7,948 bases of DNA from Fidelibacterota bacterium (GTDB taxonomy: Bacteria > Fidelibacterota > UBA2242 > JAFGTP01). Below are positions 1 through 6,372 of the stretch, in pieces; the first letter of the stretch is position 1; each line of letters starts with the position of its first letter. The notes beneath the pieces are model-generated. The model worked only from the letters and a program-made list of their open reading frames with translations. It made no database searches and was not told the DNA's origin. The stretch lies in contig JAIPHI010000121.1 of assembly GCA_021735285.1 (NCBI GenBank), forward strand, positions 1 to 7,948, in the 5' to 3' direction. Both the position numbers and the translations under genes were made by a program.

Positions 1-645
1 GGCAAGGCCATCAAAGCAGCTGGCTATTCCTATGTTTCGGTAAGTGATGAAGCGGTTATGGAAGATTGTATTCAAATGTCTGACTATAAGACTATCGATT
101 TTATTTTTGGTGAAGAAAAGGAGACTGATCTTCCTGATAAATCTATTAGATCTTTTTTCAAAATATTTCCTAAGAAATTAAAAGAGAAAATAGAAGATTA
201 TTGTGATTTGGGAGGTGATCTTTTTATTTCAGGAGCTTATCTGGGATCTGCAATGTTTGCTACTCCCCGGGATACAACCATTGATACTCGCTTCGCCCGT
301 GAAATTTTGAAATATCAACTGGAAACAAGGCATGCAGTTAGAAATGGGAAGGTGTTTACTGCTGATACCAATTTTGCTCATATGGACTTTGAATTTGAGT
401 TCAATACTAAGTTTAGTAAGAATATTTATAAAGTTGAAGCACCGGATGCCATAGTTCCTGCTAATAAAGATTCTGCTCAGACAATTCTCAGATACAAAGA
501 GAATCGCTTCAGTGCTGGAATAGGCTACCAAAGCAACAAATATGATTTGGTTCTGACTGCCTTTCCTTTTGAAACAATTTTAGGAGAGAAAGCAAGAATA
601 CTTTTTATGCAGTATGTGCTTGATTATTTAAAAAATGAAGAATAA
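1..645 (+). CDS. C-terminal part of a secreted xanthan-lyase/golvesin-like, amidase-associated protein (5' truncated)
   Basis: The frame is open from base 1, so the gene starts upstream and 214 C-terminal residues are visible. The ATG at 58 is internal: the 19 preceding codons (GKAIKAAGYSYVSVSDEAVM) continue the same conserved domain. The order of elements matches, from memory, the C-terminal region of Bacteroidota proteins annotated as xanthan lyase, golvesin C-terminal-like or N-acetylmuramoyl-L-alanine amidase. These are 'GKAIKAAGYS', 'SDEAVM', 'DYKTIDFIFGEEKET', 'FKIFPKKLKEKIEDYC', 'GGDLFISGAY' and a terminal 'LTAFPFETI...MQYVLDYL'. The 'GGDLFISGAY' segment has the look of a flavodoxin/GATase-like Rossmann strand-turn. 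Family relatives are large exported proteins, often with an N-terminal amidase domain, but no catalytic domain or signal peptide is visible here. The nearby murQ, namZ and alr genes fit a role in cell-wall turnover. Family resemblance is fairly good; the biochemical role is unproven. Confidence 0.7.
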   Translation, partial: GKAIKAAGYSYVSVSDEAVMEDCIQMSDYKTIDFIFGEEKETDLPDKSIRSFFKIFPKKLKEKIEDYCDLGGDLFISGAYLGSAMFATPRDTTIDTRFAREILKYQLETRHAVRNGKVFTADTNFAHMDFEFEFNTKFSKNIYKVEAPDAIVPANKDSAQTILRYKENRFSAGIGYQSNKYDLVLTAFPFETILGEKARILFMQYVLDYLKNEE

Positions 646-690
646 AAAAAAAATAAATTTATGGATTATTAATTACATCAGTTCGCATGT

Positions 691-694
691 GGAG
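691..694 (+). promoter_or_regulatory. Ribosome binding site of murQ
   Basis: GGAG lies 9 nt before the ATG at 704, within TGTGGAG. It supports the chosen start, which also gives a product only slightly longer than the E. coli enzyme. Confidence 0.6.
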
Positions 695-703
695 TTTTAA
701 TAG

Positions 704-1618
704 ATGGAAGAAGTAAAAGACAGAAGCGAAATTCTTACTGAGAAGAAAAACCCCAAGAGTGAAAAAATAGATACATTATCAACAGAGGAAATAATTCGGC
801 TAATTAATGAAGAAGATGCAACTGTTCATCAAGCCGTTAAGAAAGCTATTCCTGAAATCACCAGGGCTGCTGATATTGTTTATAATGCATTTAGTAATGA
901 AGGACGGTTAAGATATATTGGAGCTGGCACGAGCGGTAGATTAGGAGTTCTGGATGCCAGTGAATGTCCACCTACTTTTTCGGTCGATCCCGATCTCGTT
1001 CAAGGAATAATAGCTGGGGGCTATCAGGCCCTCCGAAAAGCGGTTGAAGCAGCAGAAGATGATCCTGAAAATGGAAAAAAAGATTGTATCAAATATGGTT
1101 TGCAGAGTTCGGATGTTTTGATGGGGATTGCTACAGGCGGCACCACTCCCTATGTGCATGGAGCAATTGACTATGCTAATTCAATTGACTGCAAGACAAT
1201 TTTCATGACCTGTACTCATAAAGAAAAGCTGGATATAGAAGCGGATGTGATTATAGAAGTTTTGGTTGGGCCGGAGTTGGTTACCGGCTCAACAAGAATG
1301 AAAGCCGGTACTGCTACAAAGATGGTGCTAAATATGATTACTACAACAGCCATGATAAAGTTGGGTAAGGTCTTTGGTAATTATATGGTGGACCATATGG
1401 CGATAAATGAAAAGTTACTGGATCGTGGCTCGCGTATTATTGCTGATTTAGCGAATGTTAGTCGAGAAGAAGGATATGAATATCTTCATAAGGCTAATAA
1501 GCATGTGAAAGAAGGAATCGTAATGGCTAAACTGGATGTATCCTATGATAAAGCCCACCAATTGATTCAAGACCATAACGGTTTTATTAGATTTGCATTT
1601 GAAGAGGAGCAGACCTAA
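704..1618 (+). CDS. murQ: N-acetylmuramic acid 6-phosphate etherase MurQ
   Basis: MurQ is a cytoplasmic SIS-fold lyase that cleaves the D-lactyl ether of MurNAc-6-phosphate, giving GlcNAc-6-phosphate and D-lactate. The 304-residue product is full length (E. coli MurQ is about 298). The sugar-phosphate loop YIGAGTSGRLG is at 71-81, followed by DASECPPTF at 84-92. Glu87 and Glu118 (in AAEDD) align with the E. coli catalytic residues Glu83 and Glu114 with a constant offset of four. The second family signature GSTRMKAGTATK is at 195-206. No residue appears to be missing. A kinase (MurK, AmgK or AnmK) or a MurP-type PTS transporter would be needed to make the substrate, and none is in the window. 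The next gene starts 54 nt downstream and begins an Etf/D-2-hydroxyacid dehydrogenase set that could consume the D-lactate. Identity is near certain; the metabolic link is inferred. Confidence 0.97.
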   Translation: MEEVKDRSEILTEKKNPKSEKIDTLSTEEIIRLINEEDATVHQAVKKAIPEITRAADIVYNAFSNEGRLRYIGAGTSGRLGVLDASECPPTFSVDPDLVQGIIAGGYQALRKAVEAAEDDPENGKKDCIKYGLQSSDVLMGIATGGTTPYVHGAIDYANSIDCKTIFMTCTHKEKLDIEADVIIEVLVGPELVTGSTRMKAGTATKMVLNMITTTAMIKLGKVFGNYMVDHMAINEKLLDRGSRIIADLANVSREEGYEYLHKANKHVKEGIVMAKLDVSYDKAHQLIQDHNGFIRFAFEEEQT

Positions 1619-1661
1619 GTTTACGCCATTATATTTGTTAAAAATAAACATAATTTAATAT

Positions 1662-1669
1662 GGGGAGAG
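1662..1669 (+). promoter_or_regulatory. Strong ribosome binding site fixing the TTG start of etfB
   Basis: The purine run GGGGAGAG contains GGAG (1664-1667), 5 nt before the TTG at 1673. The ATG at 1660 is out of frame. The next in-frame ATG (codon 18) would delete the first beta-strand and the KQVPET motif, so TTG is the sensible start. Confidence 0.75.
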
Positions 1670-1672
1670 ATT

Positions 1673-2470
1673 TTGAAATTAATTGTTCCAATAAAACAGG
1701 TGCCGGAAACCAGTAATGTCAAAATGGATCCGGAAACCGGTACAATGGTGAGATCGGGTGTTGAGCAAATAATTAATCCTCTAGATCTCTATGCTATCGA
1801 AGCAGCAATCAGATTGAAGGAGAAATTTGGGGGCGAGATTATAACCTTGACTATGGGACCGCCCAGCGCTGATAAGGCCCTGCGAGAAGCAATTGCTATG
1901 GGATGTGATCGAGGAATACTATTATCGCATAAAGATTTTGCGGGTGCTGATACATGGTCAACATCCTACGTTCTTGCTAAAGCGATCGAAAAGATTGGAG
2001 ATTATGATGTCATCTTTTGTGGAGAGCGAGCTACAGATGGAGATACGGGTCAGGTTGGTCCTGGAATTGCTTCCTGGTTAAAAATTCCATTTCTGACCTA
2101 TGTGAGTGGCATTGATCAAACTAATCAGGAGACAATGACAGTGGAAAGAAATGTTGAGGCTGGTTATCAGATCCTGAAAATTCAAAAACCATGTCTCTTT
2201 ACAGTTGTGAAAGAGATAAATTTTCCCCGTTTGCCTACATTGAAAGGTAAAAAGAAAGCCCGTGATATAGAAATTCCCACATGGACTCCCCAAAACATAG
2301 ATGTTGATCCGGAAAATCTGGGTTTAAATGGCTCGCCGACAAGAGTTGTTAAAATATCAAAGCCTAAAGTCAGTCGAGAAGGAGAAAAACTGATGCCTGA
2401 ATCCGACCAGGAAATAGAGGACTCGGTAGGTAAGTTGATTGAATATTTTGAAAAATTAGAGATTATATAG
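1673..2470 (+). CDS. etfB: Electron transfer flavoprotein beta subunit (EtfB, LctB-like)
   Basis: This is the small ETF subunit, which carries electrons between flavin dehydrogenases and other carriers. The 265 residues match the usual length. The N-terminus MKLIVPIKQVPET is typical, followed by VKMDPETG (16-23), INPLD (34-38), GADTWSTSY (91-99) and the nucleotide-binding loop GERATDGDTGQVGP (117-130). From memory, the DGDTxQVGP form of this loop resembles ETFs that bind FAD in the beta subunit (the bifurcating/confurcating group) more than the AMP-binding mitochondrial type. I infer a bifurcating-type EtfB, which needs phylogeny to confirm. Translation starts at TTG with a strong Shine-Dalgarno sequence. 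It is followed after 12 nt by etfA and then by a GlcD-type dehydrogenase, the same order as lctB-lctC-lctD in Acetobacterium woodii. Confidence 0.95.
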   Translation: MKLIVPIKQVPETSNVKMDPETGTMVRSGVEQIINPLDLYAIEAAIRLKEKFGGEIITLTMGPPSADKALREAIAMGCDRGILLSHKDFAGADTWSTSYVLAKAIEKIGDYDVIFCGERATDGDTGQVGPGIASWLKIPFLTYVSGIDQTNQETMTVERNVEAGYQILKIQKPCLFTVVKEINFPRLPTLKGKKKARDIEIPTWTPQNIDVDPENLGLNGSPTRVVKISKPKVSREGEKLMPESDQEIEDSVGKLIEYFEKLEII

Positions 2471-2482
2471 GGAGACTATCAA

Positions 2483-3496
2483 ATGGAATATGAGAATGTA
2501 TGGATTTTAGGTGAACAGAACAATGATGAGATTGACGTTGTTTCCTTTGAATTATTAAAACGGGGTAGAGAACTGGCTGACAAACTGAATGTAGATTTGA
2601 TTGCCTTGATGCCAGGCTATGGATTGGAATCTGAGCAATTAGAGGAATTAATCCATTATGGCGCTGATAAAGTGATCTCTGTTGACCATAAGATGCTAAG
2701 TGATTTTTTGGTTGATCCGCATATTAATGTAGTGACTTCTCTGGTTAATAAATATAAACCCGAGATCGTAATCGCCAGTGCAACAACAACGGGCAGAAGT
2801 GTTGCTCCGGCCGTTGCTATCAATTGCCATGCCGGATTAACAGCTGATTGTACGGGCTTAGATATAGATGATGAAACTGGAAATCTAATTCAAACCAGAC
2901 CGGCTATTGGGGGCAATATTCTGGCTACAATTAAAACTCCCAACCATCGCCCTCAAATGGCAACTGTACGCCCTCATTCCAATCAACCGCTAACACCTGA
3001 TAATAATAGAACGGGAGAAATTATTCGTGAAAAAGTTGAGGGGGAATTACTTAAAACCAGGATTAAGCAGGTTGATTTCAAGCCTATTGATGAAGAAGGT
3101 GGTAATATTCAGGATGCGGAAATAGTTGTAGCCGGAGGCAAAGGCTGTTCAAAGGAAGAAAACTTTGAGATGATTGAAAAATTGGCCGAATTGTTAGATG
3201 GAGCGGTTGGAGCCTCAAGAGAGGCTGTTGATCTGGGCTGGATATCCTATCCCCACCAGGTTGGACTTAGTGGTAAAACTGTAAGTCCAAAATTGTATGT
3301 AGCAGCTGGTATTTCCGGTGCTGTGCAACATCTGGCCGGAATAAAAACTGCGGAAAATATTGTTACTATTAATAATGATCCGGAAGCTCAAATATTTTCT
3401 GTTGCTGATTTTTCCATTCAGGCTGATATGTTTCAGATTTTACCTTTATTAATAGAAAAATTGGAAAAACGGAAGCAAAGTAAAGCGCAAAATTAA
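2483..3496 (+). CDS. etfA: Electron transfer flavoprotein alpha subunit (EtfA, LctC-like)
   Basis: This is the large ETF subunit; its C-terminal domain holds an FAD that shuttles electrons to and from the partner dehydrogenase. The 337 residues show the full C-terminal FAD-binding set: GGKGCS (218-223), GASREAVD (243-250), QVGLSGKTVSPKLY (259-272), GISGAVQH (276-283), NNDPEAQIF (297-305) and VADF (307-310). The N-terminus begins directly with the EtfA domain (YENVWILGEQ). There is no cysteine-rich ferredoxin-like extension of the kind reported for A. woodii LctC. GGAG at 2471-2474 sits 8 nt before the ATG. The gene lies 12 nt after etfB and 15 nt before the dehydrogenase gene, so all three are very likely co-transcribed and form one complex. 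Confidence 0.96.
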   Translation: MEYENVWILGEQNNDEIDVVSFELLKRGRELADKLNVDLIALMPGYGLESEQLEELIHYGADKVISVDHKMLSDFLVDPHINVVTSLVNKYKPEIVIASATTTGRSVAPAVAINCHAGLTADCTGLDIDDETGNLIQTRPAIGGNILATIKTPNHRPQMATVRPHSNQPLTPDNNRTGEIIREKVEGELLKTRIKQVDFKPIDEEGGNIQDAEIVVAGGKGCSKEENFEMIEKLAELLDGAVGASREAVDLGWISYPHQVGLSGKTVSPKLYVAAGISGAVQHLAGIKTAENIVTINNDPEAQIFSVADFSIQADMFQILPLLIEKLEKRKQSKAQN

Positions 3497-3511
3497 TAAT
3501 AAGGATACCAT

Positions 3512-4945
3512 ATGTCAGAATATAATCAAGTTACTTCGGAAATAGTCAAAGAGTTACGGGGACTCCTTGGTAATAGAAATGTGATTTATGAAGATAAAGC
3601 AAAACTGGAAACCTATTCTCATGATGAAGTAGATGACGAAGAATATGCCCACATGCCGGAAGTTGTTACAAAACCGGCGAATGCTAAGGAAATATCAAAA
3701 ATAATGAAATTGGCTAATCGGGAAAATATTGCTGTGACCCCCCGAGGAGCTGGAAGTGGCTTATCTGGTGGAGCTGTTCCAATCACGGGAGGGATTGTGC
3801 TATCTTTGGAAAGAATGGATAAGATCCTGGAAATTGATGAAGATAATTTAGTTGCAGTAGTTGAACCTGGTGTGATTACTAATAATATAAATGAGTTACT
3901 GGCTGAAAAAGACCTGTTTTATGCTGGTTATCCGATGAGTGTAGAAAGCTGCTTTATCGGTGGTAATGTGGCAGAGAATGCGGGTGGTGGCCGGGCTGTA
4001 AAATATGGAGTAACCGGGCGCTATATTTTAGGATTAGAGATGGTTACACCCGAAGGTGATATTATTCAACTAGGTGGCAAACGGGTCAAAGATGTAGTAG
4101 GCTATGACTTTGTCAAATTAATGGTAGGTTCCGAAGGAACTCTTGGAATATTCACTAAAATAATTATTAAACTGCTTCCTCTTCCCAGACATACAGTAAA
4201 CTTGCTCATCCTTTACAAAGATATTGAGACTGCCATTAATATGGTGCCCCGGATATTAACTAAAAGTGATAAGACCCCAACAGCTATAGAATTTATGGAT
4301 AAAGAATCAGTGTTGCTGGTTTATAAATATTTGAATGAACACTTACCTCTCAAGGGGGCCGAAGCATTATTATTGATTGAATTGGATGGCAATGATGAAG
4401 AATTGATGGAAAAAGCCTACCAGTCAATTGGAGATGTTTGTCTGAATAGTGGCGCAATTGAGGTCTATGTAGCAGATAGTGCTACTACCAGGGAAAGAGT
4501 TTGGAAGATGCGCAGGAATATTCCTGAAGCAATCCAGACTTATTCTGAAATAAAAAGCTCAGAAGACATTGTGGTACCAATTGCCAATATTCCTGATCTT
4601 TTGGTAAAAATCAGAAAAATAGCAGCGCAAAATAATGTGGATATTTTTTGTTTTGGGCATGCAGGAGATGGTAATATTCATTCCTCTATTGTTAAAAAAC
4701 CCGGTACAGAACAAGCCAACTGGGAAGAAAATCTTGAAAAAACCCGCCGGGAGATTTTTCAGGAAACTGCTAAAATGGGAGGCACGATTAGTGGGGAGCA
4801 TGGGATCGGTCATAAAAGGAAGAAATATATGAAAGACATTATGGACTCTGCTACTATAGAACTCATGAGAAGAGTCAAACTGGCCTTTGATCCCAATAAT
4901 ATATTGAATCCGGGGAAAATATTTGATATAGAAGAAGCAAAATAA
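3512..4945 (+). CDS. glcD: FAD-linked D-2-hydroxyacid (probably D-lactate) dehydrogenase, GlcD/LctD-like
   Basis: This is a soluble flavoenzyme of the VAO/PCMH fold that oxidises D-2-hydroxy acids such as D-lactate or glycolate. The 477 residues are close to the usual GlcD/LctD length. The FAD-binding domain shows PRGAGSGLSGGAVP (77-90), GGNVAENAGGGRAVKYGVTG (150-169) and GSEGTLGI (206-213). The C-terminal FAD-oxidase domain has GHAGDGNIH (382-390), GEHGIGH (428-434) and the closing FDPNNILNPGKIF. His383, His390 and the Glu-His of GEHG lie where metal- and substrate-binding residues sit in D-2-hydroxyglutarate and D-lactate dehydrogenases of this family. There is no signal peptide and no Fe-S domain, and no glcF-like iron-sulfur partner follows. 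The upstream etfBA pair is therefore the likely electron acceptor. Substrate choice cannot be read from motifs; D-lactate is favoured because murQ lies just upstream. AAGGA (3501-3505) is 6 nt before the ATG. Confidence 0.92.
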   Translation: MSEYNQVTSEIVKELRGLLGNRNVIYEDKAKLETYSHDEVDDEEYAHMPEVVTKPANAKEISKIMKLANRENIAVTPRGAGSGLSGGAVPITGGIVLSLERMDKILEIDEDNLVAVVEPGVITNNINELLAEKDLFYAGYPMSVESCFIGGNVAENAGGGRAVKYGVTGRYILGLEMVTPEGDIIQLGGKRVKDVVGYDFVKLMVGSEGTLGIFTKIIIKLLPLPRHTVNLLILYKDIETAINMVPRILTKSDKTPTAIEFMDKESVLLVYKYLNEHLPLKGAEALLLIELDGNDEELMEKAYQSIGDVCLNSGAIEVYVADSATTRERVWKMRRNIPEAIQTYSEIKSSEDIVVPIANIPDLLVKIRKIAAQNNVDIFCFGHAGDGNIHSSIVKKPGTEQANWEENLEKTRREIFQETAKMGGTISGEHGIGHKRKKYMKDIMDSATIELMRRVKLAFDPNNILNPGKIFDIEEAK

Positions 4946-5096
4946 AAGAATCTTCATCATTAATCTCGTAAATAGAAATAAGACGTTTCCTGACTTCTAT
5001 TCGAAAAGACTTCAATTAGATTTCTGAGAGTTTATCTTAAATATTTAGTAAAATAACAAAAAATTAATTTCATTCAGAAAGATTTGTAAGATAAAA
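4946..5096 (+). other. AT-rich intergenic stretch, possible transcription-unit boundary
   Basis: At 151 nt this is the longest gap between genes in the window; the others are 12 to 58 nt. It holds no credible ORF. It contains an imperfect inverted repeat (4971-5001), the 10-bp palindrome AAATTAATTT (5061-5070) and a TAAAAT (5049-5054) that could serve as a -10 element. No good -35 is spaced correctly upstream of that element. I see no strong terminator. A promoter for namZ-alr is plausible but not demonstrated. Confidence 0.4.
4971..5001. repeat. Short inverted repeat downstream of glcD
   Basis: AATAGAA (4971-4977) is the reverse complement of TTCTATT (4995-5001), with a 17-nt loop. The stem has a single G-C pair and no T-tract after it, so it is a weak hairpin at best. 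Confidence 0.3.
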
Positions 5097-6338
5097 ATGA
5101 GAATCAAGTTTAACCCTATTCATATTTTTGTAATTATAATATCTCTAGTTTTTTCCACTACAGGTCTAAAAGCTGAAAATAGTTCAAATATCAGATTAGG
5201 TGTTGAAGTTTTACTAAAAGAGAAAATAGATATTATCAAGAATAAAAATGTAGGGCTAATAACTAACCAAACTGGAGTTAACTCCAAACTTGTTGCAACT
5301 ATTGACTTGTTTCATCAAAATGATATTATAAATTTAGTGGCTCTATTTGGCCCGGAGCATGGTGTGCGAGGAGATTTGAAAGCCGGTAAAAAAGGCTCAC
5401 ATTACACAGATAAAAAAAGTGGCGTCCAGGTCTATAGTCTGTATGGATCTACTAGAAGACCTACCAAAAATATGCTTAAAGATATAGAAGTGCTTGTCTA
5501 TGATATTCAGGATATTGGTTGTCGCTCTTATACTTTTATAAGTACTATGGCCTATGCGATGCAGGCTGCAAAGAGCAATGACATACCCTTTGTTGTTCTG
5601 GACAGACCGAATCCTTTGGGCGGTAAGCTGGTTGATGGTCCAATTCTTGAAGCAAAGTTTAAATCATTTTTGGGACTCTACCCGATTCCTTATGTTTATG
5701 GGCTGACCTGTGGAGAATTAGCAAAATTGTTTAACAATGAATTTAATATTGATTGTGATTTAACAGTTGTCAAAATGAAAGGATGGCACCGGGATATGCA
5801 ATTTGATGAAACAGGTCTGGAATGGATTCCCACCTCACCCCATCTTCCTCAGAGCAAGACCGCTATGTTTTATCCAACTACAGGTATAATAGGGGAACTA
5901 CATACTATAAACATTGGAATAGGATATACACTTCCCTTTGAACTGATTGGAACTACCTGGATTGATGCCAATGGATTGGCCCGGGAATTAAATCAGCGGA
6001 ATATCCCAGGCACGTATTTTCGTCCAATTCATTATTCGCCCTTTTATTCTTCATTTAAGCATAAGAATTTGCAGGGAGTTCAGATCCACATACTGGATTT
6101 TGCTAAATTTTCCCCAGTTGAAGCTCAGATTCATATTTTAACAGCACTTAAAAAGCTGTATCCCGAACAGCAAATATTTAATGGAACGCGTACTGCAATG
6201 TTTGATAAGGTAATAGGAACCGCCAAAGTTCGGCAGGCTATTCAAAATGGAAAAAAATCCAAAGAAATAATTCAAGGCTGGCAAAAAGATTTGAGGCAAT
6301 TTGAAAAAATCAGGCAACAATATTTTTTATATGATTAA
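5097..6338 (+). CDS. namZ: Secreted exo-beta-N-acetylmuramidase NamZ (DUF1343, GH171)
   Basis: NamZ-type enzymes cut MurNAc from the non-reducing end of peptidoglycan fragments. B. subtilis NamZ (YbbC) is encoded in the murQ cluster, so the pairing here echoes a known association. The 413-residue product has a signal peptide: a short basic start, a hydrophobic core at about 8-22 and a likely cleavage after LKA at residue 26. There is no lipobox cysteine, so it should be a soluble exported protein. Family motifs are GLITNQTG (53-60), FGPEHGVRGD (84-93, with the acidic and His residues likely at the active site), VYDIQDIGCRSYT (134-146), LDRPNPLGG (168-176) and, further on, WIPTSPHLP. The ATG has no clear Shine-Dalgarno; the nearest purine-rich bases (TAAG, 5087-5090) are weak. 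The 151-nt gap upstream suggests independent expression from the etf block, and alr follows after 34 nt. The family call is strong; the precise substrate is assumed from characterised relatives. Confidence 0.93.
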   Translation: MRIKFNPIHIFVIIISLVFSTTGLKAENSSNIRLGVEVLLKEKIDIIKNKNVGLITNQTGVNSKLVATIDLFHQNDIINLVALFGPEHGVRGDLKAGKKGSHYTDKKSGVQVYSLYGSTRRPTKNMLKDIEVLVYDIQDIGCRSYTFISTMAYAMQAAKSNDIPFVVLDRPNPLGGKLVDGPILEAKFKSFLGLYPIPYVYGLTCGELAKLFNNEFNIDCDLTVVKMKGWHRDMQFDETGLEWIPTSPHLPQSKTAMFYPTTGIIGELHTINIGIGYTLPFELIGTTWIDANGLARELNQRNIPGTYFRPIHYSPFYSSFKHKNLQGVQIHILDFAKFSPVEAQIHILTALKKLYPEQQIFNGTRTAMFDKVIGTAKVRQAIQNGKKSKEIIQGWQKDLRQFEKIRQQYFLYD

Positions 6339-6361
6339 TTTGAATCTATTATAGTTTAGTT

Positions 6362-6365
6362 AGGA
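6362..6365 (+). promoter_or_regulatory. Ribosome binding site of alr
   Basis: AGGA lies 7 nt before the ATG at 6373, in the 34-nt gap after namZ. It agrees with a start placed about 40 residues before the PLP lysine, as in other alanine racemases. Confidence 0.55.
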
Positions 6366-6372
6366 TTTATAA

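Noticed and set aside
229..531. Minus-strand open frame of 100 codons
   Set aside because: It lies entirely antisense to the conserved first CDS, and its translation has no recognisable domain or sensible composition.
58..645. A complete 195-residue gene starting at the ATG at 58
   Set aside because: The frame is open to base 1 and the upstream codons belong to the same conserved domain, so this is the end of a longer gene.
644..653. A10 run after the first gene as part of a terminator
   Set aside because: There is no stable GC-rich hairpin next to it on either strand.
1630..1637. TATATTTG, matching the Bacteroidota -7 promoter consensus TAnnTTTG, upstream of etfB
   Set aside because: No TTTG lies at the usual -33 distance, and the same motif occurs by chance inside genes here (for example TATTTTTG within namZ), so it is not strong enough to call.
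1893..2081. 62-codon + strand frame inside etfB
   Set aside because: It is in another frame inside a well-conserved gene, with no ribosome binding site and no recognisable product.
4559..4960. Minus-strand open frame of 133 codons antisense to glcD
   Set aside because: It overlaps conserved GlcD motifs (GHAGDGNIH, GEHGIGH). The translation is rich in Phe/Ile/His as expected of an antisense shadow.
4971..5001. Inverted repeat after glcD as a Rho-independent terminator
   Set aside because: The 7-bp stem has one G-C pair, the loop is 17 nt and no T-tract follows.
5061..5070. Palindrome AAATTAATTT as an operator
   Set aside because: A 10-bp all-AT palindrome in AT-rich intergenic DNA is easily due to chance, and no second copy was noticed.
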